Notes under the pieces: generated by a model | What the model was told of the DNA's origin: nothing | Databases searched by the model: none | Seen by the model: only the letters and a program-made list of their open reading frames with translations | Translations under genes and position numbers: made by a program | Shown: positions 32,066-38,889 of the stretch, piece by piece | Layout of the letters: the number at the start of each line of letters is the position of its first letter | How positions within the stretch are numbered: position 1 is the first letter of the stretch | Assembly (NCBI RefSeq): GCF_001552635.1 | Contig: NZ_BCRO01000064.1 | Location: forward strand, 1-64,000 | Direction: 5' to 3' | Length of the DNA: 64,000 nucleotides | From: Actinomadura hibisca NBRC 15177 | GTDB lineage: Bacteria > Actinomycetota > Actinomycetes > Streptosporangiales > Streptosporangiaceae

Positions 32066-32112
32066 CCGCGGCGGCGGCCGCCGGACATCGGGTCCAGGGG
32101 CCGCCGCCGCGG
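32066..32112 (-). terminator. rho-independent-like terminator of the small gene at 32123
   Basis: A 14-bp perfect GC stem (32066-32079 with 32099-32112) followed on the minus strand by a short T-run (CTTTTT). It lies 11 bases beyond the stop of the small minus-strand gene. Confidence 0.65.
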
Positions 32113-32122
32113 GCAGGTCAGG

Positions 32123-32296
32123 TCAGGCCGGGTCGGGGGTCCGCCGCGCGGGGCGGTGCCCGTCCCGGTGGCCCGGCGGGCCCTCCGGGGCGTGGTGGCG
32201 TTCCAGCCGGGCGGCGACGGCGAGGGCCCGCAGGGAGCGGGTTCGCACGCCGGAATGGTCCTGGGTCGGCCGTGGCCTGGGGATGCTGCTGCGCAT
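32123..32296 (-). CDS. small hypothetical basic protein
   Basis: A 57-residue protein rich in Arg, Pro and His, starting MRSSIPRPRPTQDHSGVRTR and ending ARRTPDPA. No family recognised. The support is from signals rather than homology: ATG 32296 has a good CGGAGG 6 bases upstream, the gene is followed by a stem with a T-run, and it stands alone in a 470-base gap between divergent genes. The frame stays open upstream of the ATG on the opposite strand of the CGNR gene, but that is a shadow. It could be a small DNA- or RNA-binding protein by charge; this is a guess. Confidence 0.5.
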   Translation of the reverse strand: MRSSIPRPRPTQDHSGVRTRSLRALAVAARLERHHAPEGPPGHRDGHRPARRTPDPA

Positions 32297-32438
32297 GGGC
32301 TGCCTCCGGGGCGTGGGAAGGATGGGGCGGGTGGTGCGTGCGGTAGTTGCAACGGCAAACGATCTACCTTTATTCCGCGGGGGCGCCCGTTCCCCGGGCT
32401 CACGATCGGCCGGACGGACGCTCACGGTTGGTGACATC

Positions 32439-33041
32439 ATGACCGCCGTGAGTCCCGACCGCATCGAGATCGGGGTGGCCCCGGCGCTCGGTGAGCCCCT
32501 CGCCGTCGAGTTCGGCAACACCCGCCACACCGTGCGCGGCGACCTGCGCGAGGGGTTGGCCACGACCGCCATGCTGGCCGCCTGGCTGCGCGCGCACGCG
32601 GGGGACTTCCCCGGCGAGCTGGCCTTCTCCGCCGCCCGCGCGCTGGGGGACGGCGACCTGTTCCGGTTCGTGCGGCTGCGCGACGCCGTCCGCGCGCTGG
32701 CCCGCGCGCTGGTGAACGACGCGCCGCCGCCCGCGATCCCCCTGGCGACGCTGAACGAGGCCGCGGCCACCGCGCCGAGCTGGCCGCGCCTCTCCTGGGC
32801 GGCCGTCCCCCTGGTGCAGGAGGTGACCGCCGCGCCGCCGCCCGACGCGGCGCTGTCGGTGATCGCCGCGTCGGCCGTCCACGTGCTCGGCGGGCCGCAA
32901 CGGTCGGCGCTGCGCGCGTGCGGCGGCCCCGGGTGCGTCCTGTTCTTCGTGCGGCGGCATCCGCGCCGCGCGTGGTGCTCGCCGGGCTGCGGCAACCGGG
33001 CGCGGGTGAGCCGCCACTACGAGCGGCACCGGGCCCGCTGA
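32439..33041 (+). CDS. CGNR zinc-finger (ABATE) protein, putative stress regulator
   Basis: A 200-residue protein. The N-terminal ABATE-like domain (about 10-140) starts LAVEFGNTRHTVRGD and contains LWLRAHAG-like helices; the C-terminal CGNR zinc finger is complete: RACGGPGCVLFFVRRHPRRA and WCSPGCGNRARVSRHYERHR. The family is thought to bind DNA or regulate stress responses. Start ATG 32439 lacks a good ribosome binding site; a GTG three codons later is possible, and a leaderless transcript would fit. A dyad promoter for the next gene follows the stop. Confidence 0.88.
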   Translation: MTAVSPDRIEIGVAPALGEPLAVEFGNTRHTVRGDLREGLATTAMLAAWLRAHAGDFPGELAFSAARALGDGDLFRFVRLRDAVRALARALVNDAPPPAIPLATLNEAAATAPSWPRLSWAAVPLVQEVTAAPPPDAALSVIAASAVHVLGGPQRSALRACGGPGCVLFFVRRHPRRAWCSPGCGNRARVSRHYERHRAR

Positions 33042-33055
33042 TGGTGAGGCGCTCC

Positions 33056-33092
33056 AACCTAGGTTGTATTTCTACCTAGCTTGCTCTAACGT
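33056..33092 (+). promoter_or_regulatory. promoter and PadR-like operator of the CPBP-padR operon
   Basis: AACCTAGGTT is a 10-bp palindrome at 33056-33065, and ACCTAG recurs at 33074-33079, so CTAGGT and ACCTAG flank a short spacer. A promoter fits over them: TTGTAT (33064-33069), 17 bases, TAACGT (33087-33092). Dyads of this CTAGGT type are plausible for the PadR regulator encoded downstream. Confidence 0.5.
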
Positions 33093-33133
33093 TTAGATCG
33101 TTCGGGCAACTACCCCCCGCTTGGAGCGCCACC

Positions 33134-33883
33134 ATGTCGATCTCCCCCGACTTCTCGACGCCGGGCCTGGTCCTGGCCGTCCTGCTGGCCGCCTGCGTGC
33201 TGGTCGGCGAGCCGCTGCTGGGCAAGATCAGCTACGACCGGCTGGCCCGCCGCCGCGACCGCGACCCCCGCGCCCTGATCCGCACGTTGCGGCTCTGGAT
33301 GGCCTCCTCCTGGACGCTGGCCGGGCTGGCGATGGTGATCGTGGCGGTCTCGCCGGGCGTCGGGCTGGCGGACGTCGGCCTGGCCGTGGCGGGCGACCCC
33401 GGCGAGGTCGCCGGGACCGTCACCGGGATGGTCACCGTCATGGTCGTCCTGGGCCTGCTGCTCTGGTGGGCGGGCCGGTCCGGGCGCCTGCCGGGGCTGC
33501 GCAGGCTGACCGAGCGCCAGTCCGCGGGCTTCGAGGCGCTGCTGCCGCGCACCCCCCGCGAGCGCTGGGCCGGGCTGGGCATGGCGATCACCGCGGGCGT
33601 CTGCGAGGAGGTCGTCTACCGGGGGATGCTGATCGCCCTCGGCGTCGGCGTGCTCGGCCTGCCGCTCAAGGGGGCGGCCGTCCTGGCGCTGGTGGTCTTC
33701 GCGGTGGGGCACCTGTACCAGGGCTGGCGGAACGTGCTGGTGGTCGCGCTGCCCGGCTACGCGCTGACCATGATGTACCTGTCCACCGGCAGCCTGCTGG
33801 TGCCGATCCTGGTGCACATCGCCATCGACGTCCGGAGCCTGGCGCTGGCTCCCGCGCCCCGTCCGGCCGTCCGGAACGGCTAG
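33134..33883 (+). CDS. CPBP-family intramembrane metalloprotease
   Basis: A 249-residue protein with about seven membrane segments (for example 10-27, 55-75, 92-112, 140-158, 165-185, 195-215). The CPBP/ABI (Rce1-like) motifs are in place: CEEVVYRG (EExxxR, near residue 158), FAVGHLYQGWRN and LVHIAID. Such proteins cleave prenylated or membrane substrates; the target is unknown. ATG 33134 has TTGGAG upstream. It is the first gene of an operon with a PadR repressor (39 bases downstream) and a HAAS-domain membrane protein. Confidence 0.9.
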   Translation: MSISPDFSTPGLVLAVLLAACVLVGEPLLGKISYDRLARRRDRDPRALIRTLRLWMASSWTLAGLAMVIVAVSPGVGLADVGLAVAGDPGEVAGTVTGMVTVMVVLGLLLWWAGRSGRLPGLRRLTERQSAGFEALLPRTPRERWAGLGMAITAGVCEEVVYRGMLIALGVGVLGLPLKGAAVLALVVFAVGHLYQGWRNVLVVALPGYALTMMYLSTGSLLVPILVHIAIDVRSLALAPAPRPAVRNG

Positions 33884-33922
33884 ATTGCGTCCCTGCCCGT
33901 GCCGTCACCAGGAACGAGGACC

Positions 33923-34261
33923 ATGGCCACCGACCGCCGCGCGAGCTGGCTCAAGGGCGTGCTGGACCTGCTCGTGCTCGCCAGCCTCACCGAGGGCGAG
34001 AGCTACGGCTATGAGATCGCCAAGTCGCTCGGCGCGGCCGGGCTCGGCCAGATCAAGGGCGGCACCCTCTACCCGGTGCTGAACCGGCTGGAGGAGGCCG
34101 GGCTGGTGGCGGCCGAGTTCCGGGCCGCCGACCGGGGACCGGGCCGCCGCTACTACACGCTGACGCCGCAGGGCCGCGAGACGCTCGCCGAGCAGGGCGG
34201 CCTGTGGCTGGCGTTCGACGAGTCGGTCCGCACGCTGCTGGCCGAGGGGGGAATCCGATGA
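33923..34261 (+). CDS. PadR-family transcriptional regulator
   Basis: A 112-residue winged-helix PadR repressor: LKGVLDLLVLASLTEGESYG, YEIAKSLGAAGLGQIKGGTL, YPVLNRLEEAGLVAAEFRA and GPGRRYYTLTPQGRETLAEQ are all family hallmarks. ATG 33923 with GGAACGAGGA upstream is preferred over an in-frame start eight codons earlier. Its stop overlaps the next start (ATGA). The candidate operator at 33056 in front of the operon suggests autorepression. Confidence 0.95.
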   Translation: MATDRRASWLKGVLDLLVLASLTEGESYGYEIAKSLGAAGLGQIKGGTLYPVLNRLEEAGLVAAEFRAADRGPGRRYYTLTPQGRETLAEQGGLWLAFDESVRTLLAEGGIR

Positions 34262-34980
34262 CCGCCGCCTACTTCGACGAACTGGCCGCCCACCTGCGCG
34301 AGCGCGGCGTCCCGGCCGACGAGGCGGCGGGCACGGTCGACGACCTGGCCGCCTACGCCGCCGAGTCGGACGCCGACCCCGAGGAGGAGTTCGGCCCCGC
34401 CGAGATCTTCGCCGCCCAGCTGTCCCCGGGCCGCGCCGAGGCCCCCGCCCCCGAGGACGGCCCGGCCGCGCAGACGTGGGTGTGGACCGCCGACGCGTTC
34501 CAGGACCGCGCCCTCCTCGACCGGTACGGCGACCAGGGCTGGGAGGTCGAGCGCATCGACCACCTGGGCCGCTTCGTGAGCCGCCGCGCCGCCGACGGCC
34601 CGCTGCGCTGGGAGTACCGGCGCGAGACGGTCCTGGGCGTCGGCCGCCGCGCCCTGACCGAACGCCTGGCCCCCGACGGCTGGGAACCGTGCGGGACGTG
34701 GATGTACTTCGAGTACTTCAAGCGTCCGAAGGCGGCCTCCGAGGGCCCGGCGGGCACCCTGGCCGACGTGCCGGAGACGCCGTCGCGCCGCCTGTTCTGG
34801 AGCCGGCGGCTGTATGCGTTCCTCGGCTGCTACGTGGCGTTCCTGGTCGCGCTGATCGTCGCGTCGGTGCTGTGGGGCGACTCGATGCACGGCTTCCTGG
34901 CGGGCCTGGCGACGGGCGCGGGCATCGCGCTGCTGGCGGCGGGCGTCCTGATGGTCCGCATCCGGCGCAACTCCCGCTGA
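34258..34980 (+). CDS. HAAS-domain membrane protein, PadR partner
   Basis: A 240-residue protein. The N-terminal 60 residues (FDELAAHLRERGVPADEAAG, DDLAAYAAESDADPEEEFG) resemble HAAS/DUF1700 domains that usually accompany PadR regulators. A middle soluble domain contains RYGDQGWEVERIDHLGRFVS and GTWMYFEYFKRPK. Two membrane segments close the protein (LYAFLGCYVAFLVALIVASV, about 182-203, and about 210-230). It is translationally coupled to the padR gene. Function is unknown; it may sense or relay membrane stress. Confidence 0.82.
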   Translation: MTAAYFDELAAHLRERGVPADEAAGTVDDLAAYAAESDADPEEEFGPAEIFAAQLSPGRAEAPAPEDGPAAQTWVWTADAFQDRALLDRYGDQGWEVERIDHLGRFVSRRAADGPLRWEYRRETVLGVGRRALTERLAPDGWEPCGTWMYFEYFKRPKAASEGPAGTLADVPETPSRRLFWSRRLYAFLGCYVAFLVALIVASVLWGDSMHGFLAGLATGAGIALLAAGVLMVRIRRNSR

Positions 34981-34989
34981 CCCGCCTGT

Positions 34990-35544
34990 TCAGGCCGCCG
35001 GAGAGCGGGCCTGGACGGCGGTCTCCAGGGCGTCCAGGCGGGCGAGGGCACGGGGAGTGCTCACGAAGGTCAGCACGATCAGCACCAGGAAGAGCGCGGT
35101 CTCCAGGTACCAGCCGGGGGCGTCGTTGAGCACGGCGTTCAGGACGCCCAGCGCCGCCAGCGCGCCGTAGAGCCACGGATTGCGGCGGCGCGCGACATGG
35201 AGCTGGTCGCGTCGGTGCCGGGCCTGGGCGAGCGTGGCGGTGTCCAGGCCCGGGTCGGCGGCGGGCTCGCCGGTGCGGAGGGCGCGGGTGACGTCGATGA
35301 GCTGGCCGCGGCTGAGGTGGCCGATTCTGGCCTGCTCACGGCGGCGCATCAGGACGAGCACGGCGGTCATCGCGGCGGCGAACAGCACCCCGAACGCGGC
35401 ACCGGTGGCGAAGACGGCACGGAGCGACGGGTCCGGCTGCAACAGGGCGGTGAGCTGGGCCGCGAGCAACGTCGTCAGCACGGCCGTGCCGAGGAAATAG
35501 GCCCAAGGAGGCACGGTGGCGATGCTGTCGCGCAGATCGGTCAT
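34990..35544 (-). CDS. conserved membrane protein, unknown
   Basis: A 184-residue protein with four predicted membrane segments (about 14-34, 42-64, 122-136, 142-160) and a hydrophilic loop with HLSRGQLIDVTRALRTGEPA. No family is recognised. ATG 35544 has no Shine-Dalgarno; on the minus strand TTGACG occurs about 40 bases upstream with a plausible spacing to a weak -10 next to the start, so the mRNA may be nearly leaderless. Its stop lies 9 bases from the stop of the convergent HAAS gene. Confidence 0.72.
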   Translation of the reverse strand: MTDLRDSIATVPPWAYFLGTAVLTTLLAAQLTALLQPDPSLRAVFATGAAFGVLFAAAMTAVLVLMRRREQARIGHLSRGQLIDVTRALRTGEPAADPGLDTATLAQARHRRDQLHVARRRNPWLYGALAALGVLNAVLNDAPGWYLETALFLVLIVLTFVSTPRALARLDALETAVQARSPAA

Positions 35545-35576
35545 GGGGAGAAGAGTGCGCTCGGCTTCAAAGTGCG

Positions 35577-35909
35577 TCAACCGCGTGGGGCGTACATGAT
35601 GACGGCGACGCCGACCAGGCACACCAGCGCGCCGAGCACGTCCCAGCGGTCGGGGCGGAAGCCGTCTACGACCATGCCCCAGGCCAGCGATCCGGCGACG
35701 AACACCCCGCCGTACGCGGCCAGGATGCGGCCGAAGTTGGCGTCGGGCTGCAAGGTGGCCACGAACCCGTAGACGCCCAACGCGGCCACCCCGGCGCCGA
35801 TCCACAACAGTCCCCGGTGCTCGCGCACGCCCTGCCACACCAGCCAGGCCCCGCCGATCTCGGCGAGGGCGGCCAGCAGGAACAGTGCCAGGGAGCGGAG
35901 GACCGTCAT
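35577..35909 (-). CDS. YnfA/UPF0060 family membrane protein
   Basis: A 110-residue small-multidrug-resistance-like membrane protein with four hydrophobic helices. The family pattern is clear: LAALAEIGGAWLVWQGVREH, GVAALGVYGFVATLQPDANF, GRILAAYGGVFVAGSLAWGM, and the end DRWDVLGALVCLVGVAVIMY. Length equals the family norm. Transport function is inferred only from the fold. ATG 35909; there is no good ribosome binding site. It lies 14 bases downstream of a MerR-type regulator gene, so it is probably part of that operon. Confidence 0.93.
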   Translation of the reverse strand: MTVLRSLALFLLAALAEIGGAWLVWQGVREHRGLLWIGAGVAALGVYGFVATLQPDANFGRILAAYGGVFVAGSLAWGMVVDGFRPDRWDVLGALVCLVGVAVIMYAPRG

Positions 35910-35923
35910 GATCGGGAGCGTAC

Positions 35924-36337
35924 TCAGGGCCGGACGAGGTCGGTGAACGGCAGCGGGCAGTGCGGCTCGTCCGCGCAGGTCAGCAGGTCGTCGCAACCGG
36001 CGTCGACGGCCTGGCGCAGCGTGGCGCGGATGACCTCCAGGTCGGCCATGCGCCGCTCGACCTCGGCCAGCTTCTCCCGGGCCCGCTCCCGGAGCCCGGC
36101 GTCGCGGTGCCGGTGCGTTCCGGCCTCCAGCAGGTCGGCGACCTCCTCCAGGGTGAACCCCAGCCGCTGCGCGGTCTTGATCACCCGCAGCAGCGTCACC
36201 GCCTCGGCCGGGTACAGCCGGTGCCCGCCCGGCGACCGGCCGGGCTCGGCCAGCAGGCCTCGCCGCTCGTAGTAGCGCAACGTCTGCGGATTCACCCCGG
36301 CCGCCGCCGCGACCTGCCCGCTGCGCAGGCCGGTCAC
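35924..36337 (-). CDS. MerR-family metal-responsive regulator
   Basis: A 137-residue MerR regulator. N-terminal winged helix: RSGQVAAAAGVNPQTLRYYE, RRGLLAEPGRSPGGHRLYPA. Helix LGFTLEEVADLLEAG precedes the dimer coiled coil. The metal-binding C-terminus has Cys residues in AGCDDLLTCADEPHCPLPF, typical of the mercury/heavy-metal branch. The GTG at 36337 overlaps the stop of the upstream gene (GTGA), so translation is coupled. The operon starts at a MerR-type promoter at 36689-36719, giving likely autoregulation, with YnfA downstream. Confidence 0.92.
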   Translation of the reverse strand: MTGLRSGQVAAAAGVNPQTLRYYERRGLLAEPGRSPGGHRLYPAEAVTLLRVIKTAQRLGFTLEEVADLLEAGTHRHRDAGLRERAREKLAEVERRMADLEVIRATLRQAVDAGCDDLLTCADEPHCPLPFTDLVRP

Positions 36338-36681
36338 GCGACGACCTCGGCGGCACGCTCGGCCAGCGCCGCCACGACCTGGGCGTGCTGGTCGGCGGCA
36401 CTGATCTCCAGCTCCAGCCCGCCGCCGGTGGCGGTCAGAGTGAAGGTGAAGAACGAGCAGCACCCGGTCTCGCGCGCCGCCAGCTCGGCCGCCCGCCCGG
36501 CGAACTCCGGCTCGGCGCGCAACCGCATCCGGACCCGTCCCGGCGCAACCCGGCGCACTTCGGTGACGGCCTCGGCGAACAGCGCGTCGAACTCCCCGAT
36601 CCGCAACGGCCGCTCGGCCGTCGGCAGCGTGCACGCCTGCGGCGCCCACCCGTCGTCCTGATCCGTCTGCTTGAGCTCCAT
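36334..36681 (-). CDS. conserved protein with Cys-Cys motif, linked to MerR
   Basis: A 115-residue cytosolic protein of unknown function. Its most striking part is ARETGCCSFFTFTLTATGGG, where a CC pair might bind a soft metal; another Cys lies near residue 17 (PQACTLPTAERPLRIGEF). It is the first gene of an operon under a MerR-type promoter and is coupled to the merR-like gene. A role as metal-binding accessory or enzyme is inferred from this context. ATG 36681 lies only about 7 bases after the -10 element, suggesting a leaderless mRNA. Confidence 0.75.
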   Translation of the reverse strand: MELKQTDQDDGWAPQACTLPTAERPLRIGEFDALFAEAVTEVRRVAPGRVRMRLRAEPEFAGRAAELAARETGCCSFFTFTLTATGGGLELEISAADQHAQVVAALAERAAEVVA

Positions 36682-36688
36682 GTCTCGA

Positions 36689-36719
36689 CGGTAAGCCTGT
36701 ACCCCGGTACAGGATGCAA
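36689..36719 (-). promoter_or_regulatory. MerR-type promoter with dyad operator in a long spacer
   Basis: On the minus strand TTGCAT (36719-36714) is followed by the dyad CCTGTACC-N2-GGTACAGG (36713-36696) and then TTACCG (36694-36689). The 19-base spacer filled by the dyad is the hallmark of MerR-controlled promoters, which need twisting by the activator. Confidence 0.78.
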
Positions 36720-36796
36720 GTGATGATTCGCGGCTGTTCGTCGGTAGGGGACGATGGTCTCCCGTTCGTCCGCCCCTGCGGCAGAAGAGGAGTCTT

Positions 36797-37933
36797 GTGA
36801 CTTTGCGCGAGGAACCGCTGCGGCCCGGCGATCCGGAGCAGGTCGGCCCGTTCCGGCTGCGCGCCCGGCTGGCCGACCACACCGCCGGGGCGGTCTTCGC
36901 CGGGGCCGGGTCGCACGGCGAACCGGCGGCGATCGCCGTCCTGCATCCGGCGGCCGCCGGTGACCCGGCCGTCCGCGAACGCCTGGCGGCCGCGTGCGGC
37001 GCGTTGCCCGGCGTGCTGGACGCCGCGTCGCACGGCCCGGTGGCGTGGGCGGCGGTGCCGCACGAGCCGGGCGGACCGGCCGACGCCGCGCTGGGCCTGC
37101 TCGACGACGCGGCGCTGACCGCAGCGCCCGAGCCGCCCGGCGAAGGCCCGGCCTTCGCGCCGCACTGGACGGCCCAGCCCGCGCCCGTCTGGACGGCCCC
37201 GCCCTCGCAAGCGGACTGGCAGCCGGAGCCGTCCCGCCCGACAGGGGTCGCGACGGCCGTGGGCCTGGGCGCGCTGGTCCTGGCGTCCGCGCTGATCGCG
37301 TTACTGGTCCTGTGGCCAGACCCCGAAGAAAGGGTGCCGTCGATCTCCCTGCCCGCCCCGACCACGCGCGAGCTGCCCCCGGACATCGAGACGCCGTCCC
37401 GCCGCCCCTCGGCGACGCCGTCGCCCAAGGACGGCCCGCCCGGCCCGGTCGCCGGACCGACCTACGGCAAGGGCGAGGAGACCTACCACATGAAGCTGGA
37501 CGGCCTCCCGTTCGAGTTCGACGCGCCGGGCGACTGGGGCTGCCTGCGCGGCGACAAGAAACCGTTCGACGGCCGCTGGCTCTGCGTGGACGAGGGCGGC
37601 ACGTTCCCGGCGCAGGGCAGCGGCGCGGGAGGCATGGTGGCGGTGCAGAAGTGCCCCACCCCGTGCGGCGAGACCGAACGCAAGGCGCTGCGCAGGAACA
37701 TCGCCGTGGACGAGGAGGACTGGCGGCGCACCGACTCCACGACGATGTACGCCGAGGTGCAGGGCCGCGACGAGGACGACGAGCGCGTGGTGCGCGTGGC
37801 GATGAGCCACGTGTTCGCCGCAAAGAAGGGCGGCGCCCCGGACACGGCGGTCGCCGTCCAGCTCACCGGCCCACCCGACCAGAAGAAGCCGATGCAGAAA
37901 CTCATCAACGAGATCCGCAAACGCACCCCCTGA
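36797..37933 (+). CDS. single-pass membrane protein with degenerate kinase-like N-terminus
   Basis: A 378-residue protein. Residues 15-85 look like the remnant of a Ser/Thr kinase N-lobe (VGPFRLRARLADHTAGAVFA, then AAIAVLHPAAAGDPAVRERL), but the Gly-rich loop has lost its glycines and no catalytic lobe follows. A membrane segment at about 150-172 (GVATAVGLGALVLASALIAL) leads to a Pro-rich linker and an extracellular domain of about 150 residues with four Cys (WGCLRGD, RWLCVDEGG, VQKCPTPCGE). GTG 36797 has GAGGAG upstream. It could be a pseudokinase-derived receptor or structural protein; function unknown. Its stop touches the stop of the convergent gene. Confidence 0.78.
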   Translation: MTLREEPLRPGDPEQVGPFRLRARLADHTAGAVFAGAGSHGEPAAIAVLHPAAAGDPAVRERLAAACGALPGVLDAASHGPVAWAAVPHEPGGPADAALGLLDDAALTAAPEPPGEGPAFAPHWTAQPAPVWTAPPSQADWQPEPSRPTGVATAVGLGALVLASALIALLVLWPDPEERVPSISLPAPTTRELPPDIETPSRRPSATPSPKDGPPGPVAGPTYGKGEETYHMKLDGLPFEFDAPGDWGCLRGDKKPFDGRWLCVDEGGTFPAQGSGAGGMVAVQKCPTPCGETERKALRRNIAVDEEDWRRTDSTTMYAEVQGRDEDDERVVRVAMSHVFAAKKGGAPDTAVAVQLTGPPDQKKPMQKLINEIRKRTP

Positions 37934-38767
37934 TCAAGGGAAGGGCGCGGCGTAGAGCGTGATGTCACCGTCGTCGATGCGGTCGAGGGCGAAGCCGGTG
38001 CGCCACAGCCCCAGCAGCGGTCCGTAGGGGTTGGGCAGGTCGGCCAGCGGCATCCCGGCCTGCGCGTGTCCGGTCAGTGTCCGGCTTCGCAGGTAGGTCC
38101 TGATCTCGTGCGGCACGGTGTATCCGCGCTCGGCCGCCGCGAGCCAGGCCGCGTGCTCGGCGGCCTGACTCCAGGCCGTGGTGTAGGGAATCGGCATCGT
38201 GCCAGGCCGATGCGCGGAGACGACGCCCGCCCGCACGTCGGCCAGTTCCTCGCGCCAGTGCACGCTGAACAGCAGCGACAACAACTCCCCGGCCGGATCG
38301 GGCAGCCCCTCCAGGACGGCCCCCAGCCGATGCGCCGCAGGCGAGGCGACCCGCCACACGACCCGTTCAGCGGCCGGAACACCCCACGGCACCACGAGCG
38401 CGGCGACCTCCCGCCCCAGCGCCTCGGCCCGGACGGCGGCCTCCGGCGCGGTGGCGACGGCCAAGACGTGCGCCTCCAACGGCTCCGCGACCACGGGCGA
38501 TTCAGGAGCGTCACCAGTGCTCCGGCAAGCAGGACACGACCAGGCGTCCTCTTCCCACTCGTCGGGATCACCGCTGTAACCGCCGGTGCGCCCCTTGCCC
38601 CGGCATTTGGAGCAGGCGACGGTATGCCGGAATGCGCGCCGCGGATCGTCCCCCATCAACGATGCCCACGCGTCAGCAGGGGACCCCGCCTCAAGCGCCC
38701 GCCGAACCTGCCCGACATGAGTACGCACAGGCTCCAGCAGCCCGGCGTCCAGTTCCCTGTAGTCCAT
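37934..38767 (-). CDS. hypothetical protein with DnaJ-like zinc cysteines
   Basis: A 277-residue protein not recognised as a known family. Residues about 50-85 hold two CxxC-type knuckles, CSKCRGKGRTGG and CPACRSTG, resembling the zinc-binding central region of DnaJ. The rest is helical and acidic, with PYTTAWSQAAEHAAWLAAAE and terminal ITLYAAPFP. ATG 38767 is the likely start. It directly abuts the convergent gene's stop and lies 122 bases from the divergent mycosin gene. A link to the secretion locus is possible but unproven. Confidence 0.7.
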   Translation of the reverse strand: MDYRELDAGLLEPVRTHVGQVRRALEAGSPADAWASLMGDDPRRAFRHTVACSKCRGKGRTGGYSGDPDEWEEDAWSCPACRSTGDAPESPVVAEPLEAHVLAVATAPEAAVRAEALGREVAALVVPWGVPAAERVVWRVASPAAHRLGAVLEGLPDPAGELLSLLFSVHWREELADVRAGVVSAHRPGTMPIPYTTAWSQAAEHAAWLAAAERGYTVPHEIRTYLRSRTLTGHAQAGMPLADLPNPYGPLLGLWRTGFALDRIDDGDITLYAAPFP

Positions 38768-38889
38768 GAGTGATCACCCACGCTAGCCGCCACCACCGAC
38801 ACGATCGGGCCCCGGAACAGGCCGCCCGCCCCTGGAAGAGATCGTCTACAGTCGTGCGCCGATCCTCCCGATCCCCGATGGAGACGGCG

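Noticed and set aside
32341..32370. GGTAG/CTACC inverted half-sites as a defined operator
   Set aside because: Only five bases pair on each side with an irregular 17-base centre; too weak to call.
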